This document shows positions 18,180 through 27,931 of a stretch of DNA of 64,000 nt, piece by piece. Positions within the stretch are counted from its first letter, which is position 1. Every line of letters begins with the position of its first letter. The position numbers and the translations under genes were made by a program. Location: the NCBI RefSeq assembly GCF_900107965.1, contig NZ_FNVU01000003.1, positions 372,001 through 436,000 of the forward strand, read 5' to 3'. This DNA comes from Actinacidiphila yanglinensis (GTDB taxonomy: Bacteria > Actinomycetota > Actinomycetes > Streptomycetales > Streptomycetaceae). Under the pieces are notes generated by a model. That model was not told the DNA's origin, made no database searches, and was given only the letters and a program-made list of their open reading frames with translations.

Positions 18180-20285
18180 ATGGGGCCAGCGCACACCGGT
18201 CCGGACTTCGGTCAGGACCCCGGACCGGACTTCCGAGGTCCGGTCTTCGCGCCGGTGTCCGGCGATGACCCGGCGACGGTCTCCGGGCACCGCATCGCCG
18301 CGCGGCTCGGCTCGGACGGGCCCGGCGCGGCCGGCACCTCCTACCTCGCGTACGCCCCCGGCGGGCAGCCGGTCGCGCTCACCGTGATCCGGCCCGAACT
18401 CGCCGCCGCCGACGGCTTCGCCGCCCGCTTCCACCACGACGCCCAGGCCGCGGCCCGCGTGCCCGGGCCCTGCATCGTGCCGGTGCTCGGCAGCGGGCGG
18501 GAGGGCGAGCGCTACTGGGTCGCGAGCGCCTACGTGCCGTCCCTGTCGCTGCGCACCGCCGTGGAGCGCGGCGGACCGCTGCCCACCGGGGTCGTGCTGC
18601 GGCTGGTCGCCGCCCTCGCCGAAGGGCTCCAGGCGATGCACCACGCCGGTGTGGTGCACGGCGGGCTGCGGCCCGCGCACGTGCTGCTCGCCGGGGACGG
18701 GCCCCGGCTGAAGGGGTACGCGCTGGCGTGGGTCGCGGAGGGCGCCGCCGCTGGTGCGCGCGAGCCCGCCGGCGACGGGGAGGCCGCGGGCGGCGACGGT
18801 GCGGGGGAGGGCGGAGCCGACGGGAACCGGGCGGACGGAAATCGGGCGGACGGGAACCGGGCGGACGAGGGCCGCGCGGACGAGGTCCGGGTCGGCGAGG
18901 TCGGGGAGGCGACCGCGTTCCGCTCGCCCGAGCAGGCCGCGGGGAAGGCCGCCCGGGCCGCCACGGACGTCTTCGCGCTCGGGCAGATAGCCGCGTACGC
19001 CTCGATCGGCGTCGCGCCCTTCGGTGACGGCTCCCGGGTCCAGCACGCCGAGCCCGATCTCAACGAACTGCCGGGCCAGCTCCGGGAGATCGTCACCCGC
19101 TGCCTGATCAAGGACCCCGCGCTGCGGCCCTCGCTCGCCCAGATCGCCACGATGTGCGCCCAGGCCGCGCCCGAGTCGCGTCCCACCTCCTGGCTGCCGG
19201 CCCCCCTCCTCGCCGCGATCCTCCCGGCCATCCCCCCGCCGCACTTCGCGCCGCCCCCGGTGAAGCCCGCGGGCCCGCCCCCGAGTTCGCCCGCGAACGC
19301 ACCCGCGAACCCGCCCGCGGGTCGGGCGCCGTCCCGTCCGGAGGCCGCGCCCCACCTCCCGGCGCCGCCGCACCCGCACCAGGCCCCGCAGGCCCAGCCG
19401 CAGCAGCCGCCGTCGCCGGCCGGGCCGCCGCCCTCCGCGTCGGACGCCGGAGCGCCGTACCCCGCGCCGGCGCAGCCGCCGGTCCTGGCGTACGCGGGTG
19501 GCGCGCACGCGCAGCAGCCGGCCGGCGCCGCGGGCGGAGCGCCGCCGCACGGCGGGTACCTGTGGCACCCGCAGCAGTGGCCGCGGGCGCCCTACGTGCA
19601 TGTGCCGCTGCCGCTGCCGAGAAAGCGGCGGAAGGCGGTCGGGGTGGTGGCCGCGATCGCCGGGTGCGCCGTCGTGGCGACCGCCGCGGTCGCCTTCGCC
19701 GGGCGGAGCAGCAGCGGGCCGCAGTCGAGCGGGGCGGCGCCGTCCGCGGTCGAGGGGGCGCCGCAGCCGTCGCTTTCCCCCGTGTCGCCCTCGCCCACCT
19801 CGCCGCCGCCCGGCGGGGACGCCACCGGCGCACCCCAGCCGGACAGCGGCCTGGTCTACCAGCAGATGCGGCTGCCCGCCGGTGACGGGCTGTCACTGCG
19901 CGGCGACCCGCCCACGCTCAGCCACGGTCCGGCGAGCGGCGATCTGGGGCTCACCGCGGACGCCGGTGCCTTCACCGTGGACGGCACCCGGGACACCCTC
20001 GCGGTGGTCGCCGCGGGCAGCCCGGCAACTGCTGCCACCTGCCGGTCGGCCGCCACCGGCCGGGTGACGTCGGTGGCCACCACCGCGCTGAGCGGGGGCG
20101 CCCGGCTGTGCGTACGGTCCGTGGACGGCGCCGTCACCGCGCTGGTGACGTTCCGTCAGATGCCGGGTCGTCAAACTCCTTCCGCCGCAGCGGTGTTCGA
20201 CCTCACGGTGTGGCATGAGGTGGTAAACCGATCTGCTCCTGGTGACCAATTCCGCGCGAATTTCGCCGACGGAGTGGCGCGATAA
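18180..20285 (+). CDS. Receptor-type Ser/Thr pseudokinase
   Basis: About 701 residues from the ATG at 18180; upstream GTGs are also in frame. An N-terminal kinase-like domain (about 35-340) is degenerate: the VAIK lysine is Thr68 (VALTVI), the HRDLKPxN loop reads HGGLRPAHVLL (160-170), and no DFG is visible. Then come a Pro-rich linker (about 340-485), one membrane helix (AVGVVAAIAGCAVVATAAVAF, about 488-508) after a basic RKRRK anchor, and an extracellular domain of about 190 residues without a recognised family. A DGNRA repeat lies near residues 217-232. It probably signals or scaffolds without phosphotransfer. It diverges from the nucleotidyltransferase gene. Confidence 0.8.
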   Translation: MGPAHTGPDFGQDPGPDFRGPVFAPVSGDDPATVSGHRIAARLGSDGPGAAGTSYLAYAPGGQPVALTVIRPELAAADGFAARFHHDAQAAARVPGPCIVPVLGSGREGERYWVASAYVPSLSLRTAVERGGPLPTGVVLRLVAALAEGLQAMHHAGVVHGGLRPAHVLLAGDGPRLKGYALAWVAEGAAAGAREPAGDGEAAGGDGAGEGGADGNRADGNRADGNRADEGRADEVRVGEVGEATAFRSPEQAAGKAARAATDVFALGQIAAYASIGVAPFGDGSRVQHAEPDLNELPGQLREIVTRCLIKDPALRPSLAQIATMCAQAAPESRPTSWLPAPLLAAILPAIPPPHFAPPPVKPAGPPPSSPANAPANPPAGRAPSRPEAAPHLPAPPHPHQAPQAQPQQPPSPAGPPPSASDAGAPYPAPAQPPVLAYAGGAHAQQPAGAAGGAPPHGGYLWHPQQWPRAPYVHVPLPLPRKRRKAVGVVAAIAGCAVVATAAVAFAGRSSSGPQSSGAAPSAVEGAPQPSLSPVSPSPTSPPPGGDATGAPQPDSGLVYQQMRLPAGDGLSLRGDPPTLSHGPASGDLGLTADAGAFTVDGTRDTLAVVAAGSPATAATCRSAATGRVTSVATTALSGGARLCVRSVDGAVTALVTFRQMPGRQTPSAAAVFDLTVWHEVVNRSAPGDQFRANFADGVAR
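18816..18870 (+). repeat. 15-bp tandem repeat inside the pseudokinase gene
   Basis: About three copies of a 15-bp unit close to GACGGGAACCGGGCG, coding DGNRA repeats and followed by diverged copies (DEGRA, DEVRV). It is inserted in the kinase-like domain and likely varies in number between strains. Confidence 0.6.
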
Positions 20286-20372
20286 GGGTGGAGTCGCGTT
20301 AACTGATCCGCCCCGGGCGCGCCATGGCCGGATTGCGCCCCGGGTGAAGTCCTACGCGAGGGTGGTCTGTCC

Positions 20373-20708
20373 GTGGTGGTGGGGGAGTCGCAGGTGCTCG
20401 AGAACGGGCGCGGCGGTACGGCCGGGAGGGGACCCGGCGCGCATCTGGCGGAAGCGGTGCGGGGGCTCCGCCGGGAACTGGCCGCCTACCGCGCGGTGTT
20501 GCCGGATCGGGGCGTGGCCGAGGACCAGCTCGACGTGCTGGCCCACGAGGCCGGCAACGCCGAACAGGCGCTCGGCCTGGTGGACTCCGAGCGGATGCGC
20601 CACTCCTTACTCCTGGTCGCCGCGGTGATCGGATCGATCAGCGCGCTGACCGCCCCGCTCGACGCGCTGCGCGAGGCCGTCGAACGCCTGGCCCCGCCGC
20701 GCCCCTGA
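20373..20708 (+). CDS. Small conserved actinobacterial protein with a TTA codon
   Basis: About 111 residues, start uncertain among adjacent GTGs. No catalytic motif. An Arg/Glu-rich helix (AVRGLRRELAAYRAVL) is followed by a hydrophobic C-terminal segment (SLLLVAAVIGSISALTAPL) that could pack in a helical bundle or touch the membrane. Leu79 is encoded by TTA (20607-20609), the only leucine TTA I found in a gene here. In Streptomyces this makes translation depend on the bldA tRNA and so on developmental stage. Function unknown. Confidence 0.6.
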   Translation: MVVGESQVLENGRGGTAGRGPGAHLAEAVRGLRRELAAYRAVLPDRGVAEDQLDVLAHEAGNAEQALGLVDSERMRHSLLLVAAVIGSISALTAPLDALREAVERLAPPRP

Positions 20709-20785
20709 GTCCCGCTGGGCCACGGAGTCCCGCTGAGTCCCTGTACCGCGCCGAACCGCCGCGCATTGTTGAACCGCGACGGCCC

Positions 20786-21541
20786 TCAGGTCGACAGCGC
20801 CCGCGCCAACTGCTGTGCCACGTCGTGCAGGACGGGCACGATCTTGTCGGTGGCCGCTTCCGTCACCCGCCCGGCCGGGCCGGAGATGGAGATCGCCGCG
20901 GCGGTGGGGGAGTCGGGCACGGTGACCGCGAGGCACCGCACGCCGGTCTCCTGCTCGTTGTCGTCGACGGCGTAGCCGAGCCCGCGGATGCGGTCGAGTT
21001 CGGCGAGGAACGCGTCCGGGTCGGTGATCGTGTGCTCGGTCGCGGCCGGCATCCCGGTCCGCCCGAGCAGCGCCCGCACCTGCTCCGGCGGGAGTTGGGC
21101 GAGCAGCGCCTTGCCGACGCCGGTGGAGTGCGGCAGCACGCGCCGGCCGACCTCGGTGAACATCCGCATCGAGTGCCGGGAGGGCACCTGCGCGACGTAC
21201 ACCACCTCGTCGCCGTCGAGCAGCGCCATGTTCGCGGTCTCCCCGGTCGCCTCGACCAGTTCGGCGAGGAACGGCCGGGCCCAGGTGCCCAGCAGCTTGG
21301 ACGCGCTCTCGCCGAGCCGGATCAGCCGGGGCCCGAGGGCGTACCGCCGGTTCGGCTGCTGGCGGACGTAGCCGCAGTCGACCAGGGTGCGCATCAGGCG
21401 GTGGATGGTGGGCAGCGGCAGCCCGCTGCTGGCCGACAGCTCGCTCAGCCCGACCTCGCCGCCCGCGTCGGCCATCCGCTCCAGCAGGCCGAAGGCGCGT
21501 TCGAGCGACTGGACGCCGCCTCCGGTGCGGTCAGCAGGCAC
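20786..21541 (-). CDS. allR: IclR-family regulator, AllR-like
   Basis: 251 residues. The N-terminal winged helix ([34 protein letters not shown]) is followed by the IclR effector domain ([43 protein letters not shown]). The start is GTG at 21541, behind GAGGGG. It is divergent from allantoinase. In S. coelicolor the equivalent AllR represses the allantoin and glyoxylate genes and responds to pathway intermediates. The palindromes between the two genes and upstream of gcl, hyi and aceB are its probable targets, including its own promoter. The symbol is by context. Confidence 0.88.
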   Translation of the reverse strand: MPADRTGGGVQSLERAFGLLERMADAGGEVGLSELSASSGLPLPTIHRLMRTLVDCGYVRQQPNRRYALGPRLIRLGESASKLLGTWARPFLAELVEATGETANMALLDGDEVVYVAQVPSRHSMRMFTEVGRRVLPHSTGVGKALLAQLPPEQVRALLGRTGMPAATEHTITDPDAFLAELDRIRGLGYAVDDNEQETGVRCLAVTVPDSPTAAAISISGPAGRVTEAATDKIVPVLHDVAQQLARALST

Positions 21542-21650
21542 GTACGTTCCCCTCGTTCGTGGTGGACCCCCCGGCGGCCCGTTCCGCCGCCGGGGGCATC
21601 CGCCCCCGGATCGGCCCGACGAGCCCGTCAAGCCCGGCACCCGCTGCTGG

Positions 21651-21736
21651 CGGAATGCGGTTTTCGCTCTGTGGAATCCTACCGCCCTTGACGTCCCGGG
21701 GAACGATACCCACCATGTCCGTCAACAGAACGTTGA
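21651..21736 (+). promoter_or_regulatory. allR-allB divergent control region
   Basis: TTTCG-N5-TGGAA (21662-21676) has a lone right half-site CGGAA exactly 21 bp upstream (21651-21655). A perfect TCAAC-AGAAC-GTTGA (21722-21736) lies 28 bp before the allantoinase start. The region serves both divergent genes, so autoregulation of allR is likely. Confidence 0.6.
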
Positions 21737-21764
21737 AATTCTCCCGGACGACGGAGGCCGTGTG

Positions 21765-23141
21765 GTGGAGGAGCAGGTGCTGCGCTCGACGCGCGTCGTG
21801 ACCCCGCAGGGAGAGCGCCCGGCCGCCGTGGTCTTCGCCGGCGGCACCATCACCGCGGTGCTGCCGCACGACGCCGCGCTGCCGCCGGACGCGCGGTACA
21901 CCGACCTCGGCGACGACGTGCTGCTGCCCGGGCTGGTCGATACGCACGTGCACGTCAACGACCCCGGCCGGGCCGAGTGGGAGGGCTTCGCCACCGCCAG
22001 CGCGGCCGCCGTGGCCGGCGGCATCACCACCCTCGTCGACATGCCGCTCAACAGCGTGCCGCCCACGACCACCGCCGCCCACCTGGACACCAAGCGGGCC
22101 GCCGCGCGCGGCCGGGTGCACACCGACACCGGCTTCTGGGGCGGCGCGGTGCCCGGCAACACCGCCGACCTCAAGGCCCTGCACGACGCGGGCGTGTTCG
22201 GCTTCAAGTGCTTCCTGCTGCCCTCCGGCGTGGACGAGTTCCCGCATCTGGACCGCGGGCAGCTCATCGAGGCGATGGACGCGTTGGCGCGCTTCGACGG
22301 CCTGCTCATCGTGCACGCGGAGGACCCGCGGCTGATCGACGGCGCCCCGCGGCGCGGCGGGCCGAAGTACGCCGACTTCCTGGCGTCCCGGCCGGCGGCA
22401 GCCGAGGACCGGGCCATCGCCGGGGTGATCGAACTGGCCGCGGAGCGCGGGTCCCGGGTGCACATCCTGCACCTGTCCTCCGCGTCCGCGCTGCCCCTGA
22501 TCGCCGCCGCCCGCCGCGAGGGGGTGCGCCTGACCGTCGAGACCTGCCCGCACTTCCTCACCCTCACCGCCGAAGAAGTCCCGGACGGGGCGACGGAGTT
22601 CAAGTGCTGCCCGCCGATCCGGGAGGCCGCCAACCAGGACGCGCTGTGGCAGGCGCTCGCCGACGGCACCATCGACTGCGTGGTGTCCGACCACTCGCCC
22701 TCCACCCTCGATCTGAAGCACAAGGACACCGGGGACTTCGCCACCGCCTGGGGCGGCATCTCCTCGCTCCAGCTCGGCCTGCCCGCGGTGTGGACCGAGG
22801 CCCGCCGCCGCGGGCACACCCTCGCCGAGGTGGCGGGCTGGATGTCGGCCGGGCCGGCCCGGCTGGCCGGGCTCGACGGCGTCAAGGGCGCCATCGCCCC
22901 CGGCCACGACGCCGACTTCACGGTGCTCGACCCCGAGGGGACCTTCACCGTCGACCCGGCCCGGCTGCACCACCGCAACCCGATCACCGCCTACGCCGGC
23001 CGCACCCTGCACGGCGTGGTCCGCGCCACCTACCTGCGCGGCCGGCCGGCCGCGAGCCGGCCCGAGGGCGGCCGGGAGCCCGCCCGGGCCACGAAAAATC
23101 CCGCCGGGCGGCTCATCGAACGGCCGGCCGGCGGGAGTTGA
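21765..23141 (+). CDS. allB: Allantoinase
   Basis: About 458 residues. Opens the hydantoin ring of allantoin to allantoate. Cyclic amidohydrolase motifs: [17 protein letters not shown] (about 60), the lysine-bearing [46 protein letters not shown] and VVSDHSPS. I placed the start at GTG 21765, 7 bp after GGAGG; GTG 21762 is almost as good. The much longer open frame upstream runs through the operators. In S. coelicolor allantoicase follows allantoinase; here the next gene is an unrelated convergent glucosidase, so allantoate processing must be encoded elsewhere. Confidence 0.93.
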   Translation: MEEQVLRSTRVVTPQGERPAAVVFAGGTITAVLPHDAALPPDARYTDLGDDVLLPGLVDTHVHVNDPGRAEWEGFATASAAAVAGGITTLVDMPLNSVPPTTTAAHLDTKRAAARGRVHTDTGFWGGAVPGNTADLKALHDAGVFGFKCFLLPSGVDEFPHLDRGQLIEAMDALARFDGLLIVHAEDPRLIDGAPRRGGPKYADFLASRPAAAEDRAIAGVIELAAERGSRVHILHLSSASALPLIAAARREGVRLTVETCPHFLTLTAEEVPDGATEFKCCPPIREAANQDALWQALADGTIDCVVSDHSPSTLDLKHKDTGDFATAWGGISSLQLGLPAVWTEARRRGHTLAEVAGWMSAGPARLAGLDGVKGAIAPGHDADFTVLDPEGTFTVDPARLHHRNPITAYAGRTLHGVVRATYLRGRPAASRPEGGREPARATKNPAGRLIERPAGGS

Positions 23142-23152
23142 CGGGGCACGCC

Positions 23153-23196
23153 GCCGCCCGGCGACCGCGCCGATCGGGCGCGGACCGCCGGGCGGC
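23153..23196. terminator. Long bidirectional hairpin between allB and the glucosidase gene
   Basis: Outer stem GCCGCCCGGCG / CGCCGGGCGGC (11 bp) and inner stem CCGCGCC / GGCGCGG stack around a short loop, placed between two convergent stop codons. Confidence 0.7.
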
Positions 23197-23203
23197 CGGG
23201 TCG

Positions 23204-24559
<1,356 letters not shown>

Positions 24560-24578
24560 GAGTTACCTTTCGGTGGGG

Positions 24579-25448
24579 TCACTTGACGGCGCCGGCGGTC
24601 AGCCCGGCCACCAAGTAACGCTGAAGAAGCAGGAATCCGGCGACCACGGGAACGCTCACCACGAGCGAGGCGGCCATGACCTGGTTCCAGTACACGTCGT
24701 TCTGGGTGGCGTACTCGCGCAGGCCCACGGCAAGTGTCCTGGTGCTCTCGTTGGTCATGACCGACGCGAAGAGCACTTCGCCCCACGCCGTCATGAACGC
24801 GTAGACGCACACCGCCACGATGCCCGGGATGGCGGCCGGCACCACCACCCGGAACAGCGCGCCCATCGGCCCGCAGCCGTCCACCTTCGCCGCCTCGTCC
24901 AGGTCCCGCGGGATCGAGTCGAAGTAGCCGACGAGCATCCAGATGGAGAACGGCAGCGAGAAGGTGAGGTAGGTGATGATCAGCCCGAGCCGGCTGCCGT
25001 TGAGCGTGATGCCGGTGGAGTTCCCGATGTTGACGAAGATCAGGTACAGCGGCAGCAGGAAGAGGATGCCGGGGAACATCTGGGTGGACAGCACCGTGAC
25101 CGTGAAGACCCGGCGCCCGGCGAAGCGGTACCGGCTCACGCCGTACGAGGCGAAGATCGCCACCGCGACCGAGAGCAGCGTCGCGCTCACCGATACGATC
25201 AGCGAGTTCACGAAGTAGTGCGCGAGCGGGATCGTCTTCCAGATGTCCACGTACGGCTTGACCGTGATGTGCGTGGGTATCCACTGGAAGGAACCCTGCA
25301 CGTCCGACAGGCTCTTCAGCGATGAGCTCAGCATCACGTAGACGGGGATGAGCACGAAGACCAGCAGCAGGGTCAGCACGATCCGCCGGGTCCAGATGAA
25401 GGACTTCGGCTGGGCCATGGGCGATGGCTGGGTGGGGAACCTAGGCAT
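24579..25448 (-). CDS. Carbohydrate ABC transporter permease, MalG/CebG type
   Basis: 289 residues, six predicted helices. The cytoplasmic EAA loop (DEAAKVDGCGPMGALFRVVVP) that contacts the ATPase is present. The ATG at 25448 overlaps the upstream permease gene by 8 bp. Together the two permeases form the heterodimeric channel of a CUT1 sugar importer. No ATPase gene is in the cluster; Streptomyces CUT1 systems commonly share the MsiK ATPase. Confidence 0.92.
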   Translation of the reverse strand: MPRFPTQPSPMAQPKSFIWTRRIVLTLLLVFVLIPVYVMLSSSLKSLSDVQGSFQWIPTHITVKPYVDIWKTIPLAHYFVNSLIVSVSATLLSVAVAIFASYGVSRYRFAGRRVFTVTVLSTQMFPGILFLLPLYLIFVNIGNSTGITLNGSRLGLIITYLTFSLPFSIWMLVGYFDSIPRDLDEAAKVDGCGPMGALFRVVVPAAIPGIVAVCVYAFMTAWGEVLFASVMTNESTRTLAVGLREYATQNDVYWNQVMAASLVVSVPVVAGFLLLQRYLVAGLTAGAVK

Positions 25449-26445
25449 CGGCGTCGCCTCGCTTCCGGGACGTGATCAGCAGGTAGACCGCCGTGACCAG
25501 GAGCAGGAACAGCAGCAGGAGCACGGACATCGCCGAGCCCTCGCCGAAGTTCCAGGTGATGAACGACGACTGGTAGATGTGGATCGATATCAGGTCGGCC
25601 TGGTGCGGCGCCGACGGCCCGAACAGCACGAAGGGCGTGTTGAAGTCGTTGAACGTCCAGAGGAACAGCACCAGCACGAGCACCTGGTTCACCGGGCGCA
25701 GCGACGGCATGGTGATCTTCCTGATCTGCTGCCAGACGCCGGCGCCGTCCATCGCGGCGGCCTCGTAGAGCTCGCGCGGGATGTTCTGCAGGCCGGCCAT
25801 CAGCGCCAGGAAGGCGAACGGCCAGGACTTCCAGACCGAGACGATCACCAGCGCCCAGAAGCTGTTGCTGCCGATCAGCCAGAACGACTTGTCGGACGTC
25901 AGGTGCAGCTGGTCGTGCAGGACGTGGTTCACCAGGCCGGTGTTCTGCTGGAACATGAACGTCCAGGTGATCACCGTCGCGTACACCGGCAGGGCGTACG
26001 GGATCAGGAAGATCGCGCGCATCACGGCCCGGCCGCGGAAGCTCTCCTGCATCAGGATCGCCGCGGCGGTGCCGATCAGCCACGACAGGCCGACCGACAG
26101 CACCGTGAACTCCAGCGTCACCCAGAACGAGTGCAGCAGAGCCTGGCCGATCGGCTGGTGGATCTTGACCGCGATCTTGTAGTTGTCGAAGCCCGACCAG
26201 GGGGCGGTGCTCCAGTTGCGGATGTAGAAGAGCGTCAGGCTCTTGAAGCTGATCAGGATGCCGAAGACCATCGGCACGATGTGGATCAGCAGTTCGAGCA
26301 GGACGGCGGGGAGCAGGAGCAGGTACGGCAGGCCGCCTTGGCGCAGCCGTGCGGGGATACGCGGCCGGAGCCGGCCCCGGCCAGCGGACTTGCCGCTGTC
26401 GGGACCGGCCTCGGGGGCGTTCCTGGGAGGGGCGGTGGCAGTCAT
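25441..26445 (-). CDS. Carbohydrate ABC transporter permease, MalF/CebF type
   Basis: 334 residues with an N-terminal Arg/Pro-rich cytoplasmic tail of about 40 residues and six helices. The EAA loop is YEAAAMDGAGVWQQIRKITMP, the region that docks on the ATPase. It lies 15 bp after the lipoprotein gene and overlaps the second permease, in the usual E-F-G order of cellobiose/maltose importers. Confidence 0.92.
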   Translation of the reverse strand: MTATAPPRNAPEAGPDSGKSAGRGRLRPRIPARLRQGGLPYLLLLPAVLLELLIHIVPMVFGILISFKSLTLFYIRNWSTAPWSGFDNYKIAVKIHQPIGQALLHSFWVTLEFTVLSVGLSWLIGTAAAILMQESFRGRAVMRAIFLIPYALPVYATVITWTFMFQQNTGLVNHVLHDQLHLTSDKSFWLIGSNSFWALVIVSVWKSWPFAFLALMAGLQNIPRELYEAAAMDGAGVWQQIRKITMPSLRPVNQVLVLVLFLWTFNDFNTPFVLFGPSAPHQADLISIHIYQSSFITWNFGEGSAMSVLLLLFLLLVTAVYLLITSRKRGDADA

Positions 26446-26460
26446 GGGGAGAGCCGATCC

Positions 26461-27783
26461 TTAGGACGCGGGCATCTGCGACTGCGCCTTTTGCAGCGCG
26501 GCCTTGACGGAGTCGGTCGTCACGGACTTGCCACTGGCGGCGTCGGCGAACAGGTCCTTGATCGCGGTACCCACCGTGGTCTCGAACTGGCTCTCGTTGG
26601 GCACCTGCGGGAGCGGGGACGCGGAGTTCGCGAGGACGCTCGAGAGGGTCTTCAGGTCGGCCGTCTGGAAGGCGGGGTCGCTCTGTGCCTCGGTCACCGG
26701 CGGGATCGAGCCGTAGGCCTTGTTGAGGATCTTCTGCTCCGGCGTGCTGGTCATGAACTTCACGAACTTCAGCGCCGCGGACTGGTGCTTGGTGCTCTTG
26801 AAGACCGCCATGTTGATGCCGGCCACCATGGAGGTGATGCCCGCGTCACCGGTCGCGCCCTCGGTGGCGGTCGGCACCGGCACCACGCCGTACTGGTCGG
26901 GGCTCATGCCGTGCGACTTGATCGAGGTCGCGGCGGACTGCCACATCATCATCGCGGCCTTGCCGGTGGCGAAGTCGGTGATGGTCTGGTTCTGGTCGTA
27001 CTCCGCGTCGCCCTTGGCGGCCTCGCCGTCGGCGATGAAGTCGACGTACTGCTTGACGGCCGCGACGTTGGCGTCGGTGGTGAAGGTCGGTTTGCCGGAC
27101 GAGTCGAACCAGTCCGAGCCGCGCTGCTTGGCGAGCACGAAGGCGTGGTGGATGTTCTCCGAGCCGTTGCTGCCCTCGACCGCGATGCCGTGCACGTTGC
27201 CCTTGGTGAGCTTCTTGGCGTCGGTGTCCAGCTCGGCCCACGTCTTCGGCGGCTGCAGACCCGCGGCGGCGAACATCTGCTTGTTGTAGTACAGGCCGTA
27301 GGCCATCGAGTACAGCGGCACCGCGGCCGGGTCCTTGCCGGCCGCACCGGCGGCTTCGATGGCCGACTTCGCGAAGCGGTCCTGGCCGCCGATGGCGGTG
27401 AAGTTGGTGCTGTCGAACGGCAGCAGGGCGCCGGTGGCCTGGAGGGAGGCGGACCAGGTGTTGCCGATGTTGAGCACGTCCGGGCCGTCGCCGGAGGTGG
27501 TGGCCGCCAGGATGCGGTTGAGCAGGTCCGCCCAGCCGACGACCTCGAGCTTGACCTTGATCCCGGTCTGCTGCTGGAACTTCTGCAGCTCGGGGGTGAG
27601 CACCTGCTTGTCGTTGTCCAGGCTGGTGCCCTGGTTGCTCGCCCAGTACGTGAGCGTGACGCCCTTGTCGCTGCCGCCGCTCTTGCCGCTGCTGTCGTCG
27701 CTGGAACCGCCACCACACGCAGTGGCGGTCAGGCCGAGCGCGGCCACGAGGGCGGTGGCCGCGATGACTCTGTTGGTGCGCAT
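26461..27783 (-). CDS. Sugar-binding lipoprotein (CUT1 family)
   Basis: 440 residues. Signal peptide with lipobox LTATAC, the Cys near residue 23 being lipidated and tethered outside the membrane, then a Gly/Ser linker. The mature part is a family-1 extracellular solute-binding protein (DVLNIGNTWSASLQATGALLPFD, VPLYSMAYGLYYNKQMF, MMMWQSAATS, AALKFVKFMTSTPEQKI). It captures an oligosaccharide or glucoside for the two permeases downstream. The promoter region carries two copies of a short dyad shared with the divergent ROK regulator. Confidence 0.93.
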   Translation of the reverse strand: MRTNRVIAATALVAALGLTATACGGGSSDDSSGKSGGSDKGVTLTYWASNQGTSLDNDKQVLTPELQKFQQQTGIKVKLEVVGWADLLNRILAATTSGDGPDVLNIGNTWSASLQATGALLPFDSTNFTAIGGQDRFAKSAIEAAGAAGKDPAAVPLYSMAYGLYYNKQMFAAAGLQPPKTWAELDTDAKKLTKGNVHGIAVEGSNGSENIHHAFVLAKQRGSDWFDSSGKPTFTTDANVAAVKQYVDFIADGEAAKGDAEYDQNQTITDFATGKAAMMMWQSAATSIKSHGMSPDQYGVVPVPTATEGATGDAGITSMVAGINMAVFKSTKHQSAALKFVKFMTSTPEQKILNKAYGSIPPVTEAQSDPAFQTADLKTLSSVLANSASPLPQVPNESQFETTVGTAIKDLFADAASGKSVTTDSVKAALQKAQSQMPAS

Positions 27784-27811
27784 AACGGTTCCCTCTCAGG
27801 GGTGGGATCGC

Positions 27812-27858
27812 TTCAGGAAGTGAACAGCGCCTGTGCCTTAATTCAGGCCGTGATTTAA
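27812..27858. promoter_or_regulatory. Two ROK-type operators between the sugar operon and its regulator
   Basis: TTCA-GGAAG-TGAA (27812-27824) and TTCA-GGCCG-TGAT (27842-27854) share TTCAGGnnGTGA, 30 bp apart. The second is nested in a longer AT-rich dyad, TTAATTCA-N5-TGATTTAA (27838-27858). This AT-rich patch stands out from the GC-rich surroundings and is the likely binding region of the adjacent ROK repressor. Confidence 0.6.
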
Positions 27859-27931
27859 CTTGTGAGAAAAGGTGGCGTCAAGACCCCGTGCAGCGATAGG
27901 TTCCAGCGGGGCGGGCCAGGAGGGAGTCCAG

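Noticed and set aside
21387..21764. Upstream extension of allantoinase
   Set aside because: It covers allR codons and the operators, lacks homology to allantoinase N-termini, and a good ribosome site sits just before 21765.
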